Source: Mercurialis annua (Eukaryota > Streptophyta > Magnoliopsida > Malpighiales > Euphorbiaceae). From it: DNA of 64,000 nt. A program made the position numbers and the translations under genes. The notes beneath the pieces are model-generated. The model saw nothing but the letters and a program-made list of their open reading frames with translations, ran no database searches and had not been told where the DNA came from. The stretch spans positions 53,435,665 through 53,499,664 of the forward strand of contig NC_065570.1 in NCBI RefSeq assembly GCF_937616625.2. Reading direction: 5' to 3'. This document shows positions 51,562 through 64,000 of this stretch, in pieces; the stretch's first letter is position 1; each line of letters starts with the position of its first letter.

Positions 51562-54500
51562 ATGGAAGACGATGGAATCGGGGAGTTAGAGAGATACCAG
51601 ATCGAACAGATACGCGAGCTTGAATTTGAAGAATTACAGGTCGAGGAAGTCGAGGATTTTGAAATCTCATCATCTGATGATGAATTCATCAACGCTATGT
51701 AATATTATCAATCTACAGTTCATAATATTATAGATTCAGTTTATAATTTTAAATTTTAATGACCCGGCATTTTTGTTTTTTTGTTTACGATTTTTCAAGC
51801 TTTTTAATTGCTCATTTTTTACTATAATTTTTGTTTCTGCTTTTATTTGGAGAATTTTTATGGCATTTTGAATGTTTGCTTAATTTATGTATCGGAACCG
51901 TTGTTTTACTTTGAAGAATAAATCAAGCATTAAACAATGACTTTTGTTGCCTAATTTATTTATCTATTTTTGTATGTAAGTTTCTTTAGTGAACTCTTGT
52001 CCTGTAGATTAATGATAAGTCCATCAAAGGTATATAAATTTGAGAAACTTCTGAAATAAGATATGTCATTTGGAGAAATACAAATGAATAACATCGAATT
52101 ATGTAAATATTTGATGTTTTATTAATTTTTATTGTTGTTTTTGTACTAACTTCATTTCTCTCACTCACTGCATTCTCAGAAGTGCTGGTGAACATACATT
52201 TAACCCTTGTTTGGCTCCGTTGCACACCTATCTTGGCGGTAAGCATTGATATAGATGCACTCCTTTGTTTTATATGTGTGTGCATTTGTATCTACATTAT
52301 GTGAGACTTACAAGTTACAGTTTTACTTGAATATTCTAGAGGTCGAAGACACTCACCGCGGATTGGCTTTCTTAGATGGTGGTGCTCTATTATCTCTCCC
52401 AATGTTCTATCTTGAAGGTATGGACATTAATTTATTCCGTTGTCTTGTACTCTGGAAACGTGTGTATATTTGCAAAGGTACCATTGATGATGGACATAAT
52501 CTGTGCCCGACTAGTGATTGAGAGTACTTGTAGTATAATTGTATAGAGCATACAGCATACTATATATACTATTTTTTTCCAAGTGATGCAATAGTTGAGA
52601 AATATATCCAATTAGTTACGCATAACCTTGATATTTTTAAGGCCAGTGACCTTCTCATTTATATGAGGACTGGCGACATGCAAAATGTTCATGTTAGATA
52701 GTATGTTTAAGTAGAGTAACCTAATATTGCTTCTTGATATTTTTCAGGAGTTGTTCTTTTCCCAGGGGCCATCCTTCCTCTCAGAGTTATTCAACCCAAT
52801 TTCATATCTGCTGTTGAGAGGGCATTGACCCAAGCTGATGCTCCTTACATTATAGGCGTGGTAGGTGAATACAATATGAAAATTAGGATATGTCTTATTC
52901 TGTACGTCGAACTTCTCTCTGAAAATCTTTTTACCTTTACAAGCTTATTCAATATACTTGAAATGTTGTCCAGGTTCGTGCTTACTTAAGTCCTGAGAAT
53001 GGAAGATTAAAGTTTTCTATGATTGGAACAACTGCAGAGGTATTTTTTATTCCTACAGTCTGTTATTTACACATTGTTGTTAGCGATTAGGTTAGGAGTT
53101 GTAGGATTGTACCATATTTCATAGAAGTTGGTAGGATTACTTGAGATCTGTGTGCATGTGCAATCATATAATTTTTCATAACAATTTCTATTGCTAGAAA
53201 TTCATCCTTTATATGGCACCATCATTTTTGTGCTGTTTTCAAAACACAAATGTGTGTTAAAGGTGCATATTATGTTAAGAAGTATGTCTGGCTTTGCGAT
53301 TTTGTAAATAGATTCATGAGCCTTAATGTGTGCAAACTGCAAAGCTAGATATGTAAACTATTTTCATTATCAGAATACACAGGAAATACCTATCTAATTT
53401 AGCATATTAAGATGTGGCGAATGATGCCTATGCACCTATCATATGTTTTTTCATAACAATTTCTATTGCTAGAAATTCATCCTTTATATGGCACCATCAT
53501 TTTTGTGCTGTTTAGTGTCAAAACACAAATGTATGTTAAAGGTACATATTATGTTCAGAAATATGTCTGGCTTTGCGACTTTGTAAATAGATTCATCAGC
53601 CTTAATGTGTGAAAAGCTAGATATGTATTGTAAATTATTTTCATTGTCAAAATACACAGGAAATACCTATCTAATTTAGCATATTAAGATGTGGTGAATG
53701 ATGCCTCTGCAATCACCTAGGTTTTGTAAAAGAATGCAATCCTGATGCAAGGAATGGAAATTAGCTCTGAGAATTTCCAATTAGTAAATTTATCTAGCTC
53801 TTGTCAAGTAATTTTATGTATTAGACTTGATTTGAGGAAAAGGATATAGTGAATATTGTTCATCTTACACTTGCAGAAACATTAGTTTATTGCATTATAC
53901 ATGTATATGAGGCGTTAGTTTTTTGCTATCCTTTTTATTTTTGGTGTCTACGTGTGGTTCTGCTGTGTGCCAACACCAATTCAATGACTAAATCTTTAGA
54001 TTTGATTGTCATGACAGCATGTATTTTACTTTTTGTGATGTCATGCCAATAGAATAGCTTATGGAACTCAACATGTTCAACTTACAGATTCGACAATACA
54101 GAAGGTTAGAGGATGGGTCATTAAATGTGGTTACTCGCGGCCAGCAGCGCTTTCGTTTAAGACGCCGTTGGATTGATGTGGAAGGCGTGGTTAGACTGTT
54201 TACTGTTATTATTATCATTTACTGATACTGCTTTCTATTAGCAACATGTATAATTGATGACTGATGTAGTGTCAATTTTCAATCTGTTAGCCATGTGGGG
54301 AAGTCCAAATTATTCAGGAAGATCTTCCATCAAGGACACCACGAGATGCAATTGGAAAAGTTGTACCATTGCATAACTTTCATAGCCATAATATCTCAGA
54401 CACAGAACCTTCAAGTGTTTCTCGCAGAGATGTCTCGTCACACGCCTATGGAGATGATAATGATGATTCAGAGGCCAACTCGGAGAAAAGCTTTGAGAGT

Positions 54501-56619
54501 GAGCTTTCCCCAGCTGAAAAGAGAATCCATCAATCTGCAATTGGTTCATTATTTAGCAACGATATGATAAATGAATCGACAAGCAGTGATGATGAGAATT
54601 TTGAGTCAGGAATTAAAATTACCAGCTCTAATACGAATGATTCTGACTCTAATGAGTCATTGTACTTGGGCCATAACAAAAAAATGGGAAAGACAATTTT
54701 AGGAACTGGCTATTCCTCCACACCTGAAAAGCAACATCACAAAGGGGAAGTGTCCAAAAGCTACTGGAAAAAAACTGATTTAAGCCATTTCCGTAGAGTT
54801 TCAAGAGCATACTGGCCCTATTGGGTGTACCGTATGTATGACTCCTATTGCCTTGCTCAGAGAGCTGCAGGTACTTTATTCCTGGATATTCAATTACAAC
54901 GTCGTGGCTGTTATGCTTTCACTTTTCACACAAAAATTGAATTCAAACCGTTCAGTTCAGTTTGGTTTTGTATAGTCAGTTGACATGACTCATATTTTTC
55001 CCATCCATAGTAAGAAAAAAATGATGTGAAATTATTTGACTGATGACTAGTATACATTACTTGTATCTGGTGTTTGTTTCAATTGCCTGCACAAGTTAGA
55101 AGTCTTCACAAAGCGAATTGGTGTCTGTAGAAATGAGTTGTCCCCAGAATGATTTGAGTAAATCTTCGAAGTACTAGTTTTTCTTGAAAGAAAAAGGTCC
55201 TTCTAAAGAATGAGTGACGTTTCTCTTTCATCTCTATCTCACAAATGTCTTGTTTTGAATTTTTTTGCAGATATGTGGAGACAGATAATTGGGCAACCAA
55301 GTGTGGACAGTCTTGTGGAGAAACCTGATCTGTTGTCATTTTTTATTGCCAGTAAAATGCCTATTTCTCAGTCCATAAGGCAGGAGCTTCTGGAGATTGA
55401 TGGCATTTCATATCGGCTGCACCGAGAAATTGATTTGCTTAAAAGTTTTGACCATGTTCGCTGTAAAAATTGTCAGGTAGTTAGTGGTCTTCTGCGTCCA
55501 TATTTTTGGATGAGTGCGCACTGCGCTGGTGCATACCTGTATCTTTTCCTGCTTGTGCCTGCAAAAATAGACTTAGATGCATGCCAACCCCACTAAATAC
55601 ATCCGCCACATGAAAAATATAAAAAATCTTTTGGTTAGACATAAAATTAACTCACATGGCTTAACACATTAGTATTTTGATCAGGTTTTCATTAAGTTTT
55701 GTATTTCTTTTCATTCTGCAGAATGCAATTGCAAGGAGGAGTGATATGTTGGTGATGTCTAGTGAAGGTCCTCTTGGAGCTTATGTGAATCCTCATGGTT
55801 TTGTGCATGAAATTATGACTTTCTATAAAGCAACAGGCTTGGCACTCTATGGTGGACCAGTTAAGGAATACAGTTGGTTTCCCGGGTATGAACAACTTAT
55901 TTCAACTCTATAAAGCATGTCCTAAGTACACGACTTTCCCTGCCTTGCAAATTTTGGGGAGTGTTGTCTATCATATGCTAGTATGCAACCTTTATTCTCC
56001 ATATATGCAACGATGTTGTTTCAATTAGTTGAACCTATCACCTTTAGTCATGTAAGGAGCAACACCAGCGTTGCACTCTTGCTTCGCCCAGCAGTATAGC
56101 CTCTTTCTGTCACTTGGATACTGTATGTGAAATAACATTGGTAAACCTGCATATATTAATGTAGTATAATTTGGCTAGTCTTACAGTAAGTGGGAATAAG
56201 AGAGACCAAGTAGCTGCCTTGCATCCTGTGGAGTTTAGTGGTTAGTAGACCCAGAGTTGGTCAGTGACGATGAGAAGGGTACCATAAAATCGGACTACTA
56301 TATTATGTATAAAATGTCTAATGTGGCATATTTCTGCACTCTCGCACTTTTGCTGCTCTTTATCTAATTTGGGTTATAGTAACTGTATGCAAGATAATGT
56401 TTTTTTTTTTAATGAATATGCAAGATATGCTTGTATTATTTTTTGAGGTTATGTTTGATAGTTTTCCCGCTTGTCTGCAGGTATGCATGGACGATAACAA
56501 ATTGTACCAACTGTGAATCCCAAATGGGGTGGCTTTTCACAGCCACAGAGAAAAAATTGAGGCCTCACTCATTTTGGGCAATCCGGAGCGCCAGTGTTGC
56601 TGACAGTAAATACAAATAA
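51562..56619 (+). CDS. CRBN: Cereblon homologue (LON-N plus CULT domains)
   Basis: Plant cereblon, the putative substrate receptor of a CUL4-DDB1 ubiquitin ligase. Ten coding exons: 51562-51698, 52180-52238, 52340-52417, 52748-52860, 52974-53039, 54088-54189, 54291-54870, 55271-55476, 55722-55885, 56481-56619; 547 aa, all GT-AG. Residues 1-46 are acidic. A LON N-terminal-like domain starts near residue 85 (LPMFYLEGVVLFPGAILPLR). It is split by a long acidic/Ser-rich insert in exon 7 (DDNDDSEANSEKS). The C-terminal CULT domain (about 435-545) has zinc ligands C443, C446, C510, C513 and the three-tryptophan ligand pocket W499, W505, W519 (YSWFPGYAW, GWLFTA), matching the residues that bind thalidomide-type drugs in animal cereblon. 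Intron 5 holds a 274-bp tandem duplication. Drug binding in the plant protein is inference only. Confidence 0.93.
53160..53710 (+). repeat. Tandem duplication of about 274 bp in cereblon intron 5
   Basis: TTTTTCATAACAATTTCTAT at 53173 recurs at 53447, and the similarity (GCACCATCATTTTTGTGC, TATGTCTGGCTTTGCGA, ACACAGGAAATACCTATC) runs to GTGGCGAATGATGCC / GTGGTGAATGATGCC. Copies differ by scattered substitutions and small indels. Confidence 0.92.
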
Positions 56620-57807
56620 ATTGAGGATTTCCTCGTTGCTCCAAATTCTGTTTGTGTCCCTGTAATGAGATTTACCCTGTATATAGCACTAGTCTTTTTC
56701 TTCTTCTGTTGAGGCTTGGCAAAAGGGTGAAAAAACAGAGAGAAAATCTCCTTTCCAAGGAATGGTGTCCTGCTAGCAATTTCAAAGCAATAGTTTTTAT
56801 ATATAATGCTGGATCTGAAAGTGGTGTTTCACATGTTTTTTTGGATTTAGCGGTGGTTAGTAGGGGCGGAAACTGCGATAACCTCTATGGCCCTTTATCG
56901 CCCTTATTACTGGTAAATTGCGGCAGCTCTGCAGATGTGTCAAATCCTGATGTATGTCTTATACCTTGTGGGCAAGAAATCACAGATTCATTGTACGGTT
57001 TCGGGCAAATCTGCTTCATATCAGGTGTTATGTAAATTTAGTCTACATAAGCTTAAAATATACTTCGGCATGGATGATAAGTGGTCAACAAAAATGCGAA
57101 GTTGACTTGTGTTATCGACTTGCTTTCTTCCTTGGGCGTCAGTCTCACGGCTCAAGTATTGTAGTGCAGAGAATAGCAAAAGTTTTTATTATTCTTATTC
57201 AGATACGCACCTACTAGTTATAATTATGCAATCATATTTATAGTCTTACTCGTATTCTAGCTCGTTTGAGGGTTAGATTTGCCTCTATTATTTTTATCAC
57301 GCCTTTTATGCTATTTCAACTTCAAGAGTTTGATGAGTTTCTTTGTGTTACCATTTCCTGCTTTATTTACTATAATAATAATTCTATTATTGCCTTTTCT
57401 AGCAAAACCATCCATCAGAGCCATCACAATTCAACTGTGGTAATAATCGCATGATTTGGTTAACTCTTATTTGTAATAATTGCCTCAAAAAATATGATTT
57501 GACCTAATGGCATAGTAGAAGAGAGCACAAGGAGCATCTATTCAACTATTAAGGATTTTAGTAAGACACTGCTTTGTTAACAAATAAAAGTAACTGTAAC
57601 TATCTTTCATTATTGGATTGAAGTTAAAAAAAATGCAGCAGACAACAATGTCTGAAGAAATAAGCAAATGATAGCCGCAAGCTCTGATAACTACCAGAAA
57701 CCATACTGGCCAAAGAACTAATAATTGGCAAACTAGAGTACAAACAGAATATATAAAGGCTTAAACCAAGTGGTAGGCTACAAAATGTGGATAACTACAT
57801 TGCAAGT
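56620..57807. other. Convergent intergenic region between cereblon and malic enzyme
   Basis: It holds the 3' UTRs of both genes. Frames at 56652-57035 and elsewhere have no recognisable domain. Nothing else seen. Confidence 0.5.
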
Positions 57808-62483
<4,676 letters not shown>

Positions 62484-62626
62484 ATTGGAGGAACGTGGAA
62501 GGAAGTAGAGTGATAGAGAGAGAAAGTTTGAGAGTTTAGAGAGAGAAACACTTTTTACGCGTTGAGGTAGTGGCAACCGGGGAAGCAGCAACAGGATTCT
62601 TCCTTTCTTTAGCTATAAAAGAATAA

Positions 62627-63020
62627 GGTAAAAGGTATAAAAAGAATCTAGACTTTTTTAAAAAGTATAAATCAGCTCTTTTATATTTTTTTGGACAATA
62701 TTAAGCCCTCGTGTTTTTAGAATTGAACAATTAAACCCTCGTTGTTTTAAAATCGAACAAATAAACCCTTTTAGCTTATTTTTTGGACACTTACCCCCTC
62801 AAATTTTTGACAAATATTTTAAATATTAAAATTATTTTTGAACTTTTTTCCTATATGATTATGAGAGACATGTCAGCCATTAACGAGTGTTTTAATGGTG
62901 TTGGAAGAAAGAGGTTATTTATTCTGTTTGGAAACAAGGAGCCTTAATTGTACCCGAAAAATTAAAAGAGTTCATTTGTATTTTTGTGAAAAATATGAGG
63001 GATTTTTTTTATCTTTTGCC
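62627..63020. mobile_element. Probable MITE upstream of malic enzyme
   Basis: GGTAAAAGGTATAAAAAGAATC at the left and GATTTTTTTTATCTTTTGCC at the right are imperfect inverted repeats, flanked by 9-bp sequences that agree at 7 of 9 (AAAGAATAA, TAAAAATAA). It starts 144 bp upstream of the ATG. A minus-strand TATAAAAG at 62679-62686 lies inside it and is the best TATA box visible for the gene. Confidence 0.55.
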
Positions 63021-64000
63021 TAAAAATAATCTTATTTCTAACATTGAATTGAATGTATATAAAAACACCAACAAAGATTTGTTTTACTACTTTAACTCAG
63101 ACAAAATATCAATTAAGGATGGACCTATGGCTTTAGATAAAACCAAAAACACCCACAACTTGACTAATTTAGCTCACTTTACAGGTAGCAGAAAATGATA
63201 GGAGCTATTGGAGATGAGATGACGGTTAATTATTGGGCCATTTGGAGTTGAAGATCTAAAACGAGTAAAAACGTCTATTTTAAAGGTGTTTTTATCCAAA
63301 ACACCTACTTAAAGATGTTTTTGTAAAACCATAAATTTGGTCTTATTTGATCTTTTGTTCCAAATTTAAGGGGCAAAATGAACTTTTATCCTAAAAAGAA
63401 CCACTAAAAATAACAATATAATTCATATTGACCCGAAATATAAAAATAAGGAAAAAAAATAACTTCAAAGTTTATTTTTCCATCCTTCAAATTGATAATT
63501 ATTGTGCTTTTTTTATTTTAATTTAAATGAAGTTTCTGTTAATTAACTTTAGTCTAATTTAAAATTTATTTATTAATCTTGTACTTTAATTTGATTGTAC
63601 ATTATATACTCTAATTCAACAATAATTTATTCTTCACTCTCTACTTTTCAAACACATTGAATTTCCGCAACCAGGGGCAGGATCCCCCTAAGGCTGGGGA
63701 GGCACTAGTTCTGGCTGGGCCATTTTTTTTTCTTCAAAATAAAGATATTTTTTCAAATAGAAGTAAATTTATAATTAATTCAGGATTGGTTAGAGATTAA
63801 ATCTGAGCTGTGGAAAAAATATAAATGAACTAAAAAAGATTGAGCTAAAAAAAATATTTCTCCCTGTATAAACAATCAAATTCATCATCCAATATTACTT
63901 TTATTTATAATATTACATGCAGTTTTGTAACGAGTGTGTTTGACATGTACCCGTTTAGGTAATTGGATGGAGAAATTACAAATGGACCGTAAGGATTGTT
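63021..64000. other. AT-rich terminal stretch, nothing firmly recognised
   Basis: Frames here are short. A GC-richer patch at 63670-63722 (CAGGGGCAGGATCC, CTGGGGAGGCACTAG) looks like the end of a transposon, but no partner terminus is in the window. Confidence 0.4.

Noticed and set aside
54310..54549. Antisense frame in cereblon exon 7
   Set aside because: Shadow of a coding exon that is supported by phase-consistent splicing and domain content.
63670..63722. GC-rich patch resembling a hAT-type transposon end
   Set aside because: No partner terminus or target duplication within the window.

Overview
This window is nuclear DNA of a flowering plant, almost certainly a eudicot. The evidence is AT-rich sequence, GT-AG introns, plant-only retroelements (Athila, Del/Tekay-like LTR elements, Stowaway, Mutator-like and Helitron non-autonomous elements), and genes for a cytokinin phosphotransfer protein, an organellar tRNA synthetase, a plant cereblon and a plastid-type malic enzyme. 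No genus can be assigned from sequence alone.

Positions 1-28571 are a nested transposon complex. The innermost piece (6724-14588) is a complete, very young LTR element with no coding capacity. It sits inside the LTR of a second complete non-coding relative (5920-23876). That element sits 7 bp inside the 3' LTR of an Athila-type Ty3/gypsy element (1-25429, whose 5' part lies off the left edge). The Athila element interrupts the reverse transcriptase of a LINE (25430 to about 28320), and the LINE itself appears to lie in a Helitron whose 3' end is at 28571. Two of the target-site duplications can be read directly: AAATC for the inner element and TAGG for the outer one.

Positions 28572-38000 hold small transposons and relics: at least two more Helitron 3' termini, a foldback element with a 9-bp target duplication, Mutator-like and Stowaway MITEs (one nested in another MITE), an array of about 15 units of roughly 108 bp (35.66-37.22 kb), and fragments of cellular genes, including the N-terminus of an FAD oxidoreductase.

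Positions 39000-62500 are the gene island. All four genes could be spliced by eye with every intron GT-AG and phase-consistent. They are an AHP4-like histidine phosphotransfer protein (minus, 6 exons, 140 aa), organellar tryptophanyl-tRNA synthetase (minus, 15 coding exons, 415 aa), cereblon (plus, 10 coding exons, 547 aa) and NADP-malic enzyme (minus, 20 coding exons, 616 aa). The synthetase and cereblon genes diverge; cereblon and malic enzyme converge. MITEs lie in or beside every one of these genes: in the last AHP4 intron and upstream of AHP4, upstream of the synthetase, upstream of cereblon, and about 140 bp upstream of the malic enzyme start codon. The rest, 63.0-64.0 kb, shows nothing recognisable.

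The most unusual material is the pair of non-coding LTR elements. They share conserved non-coding blocks and a dispersed module of about 170 bp. In the outer element that module also lies within roughly 1.26 kb of extra sequence inside the LTR.
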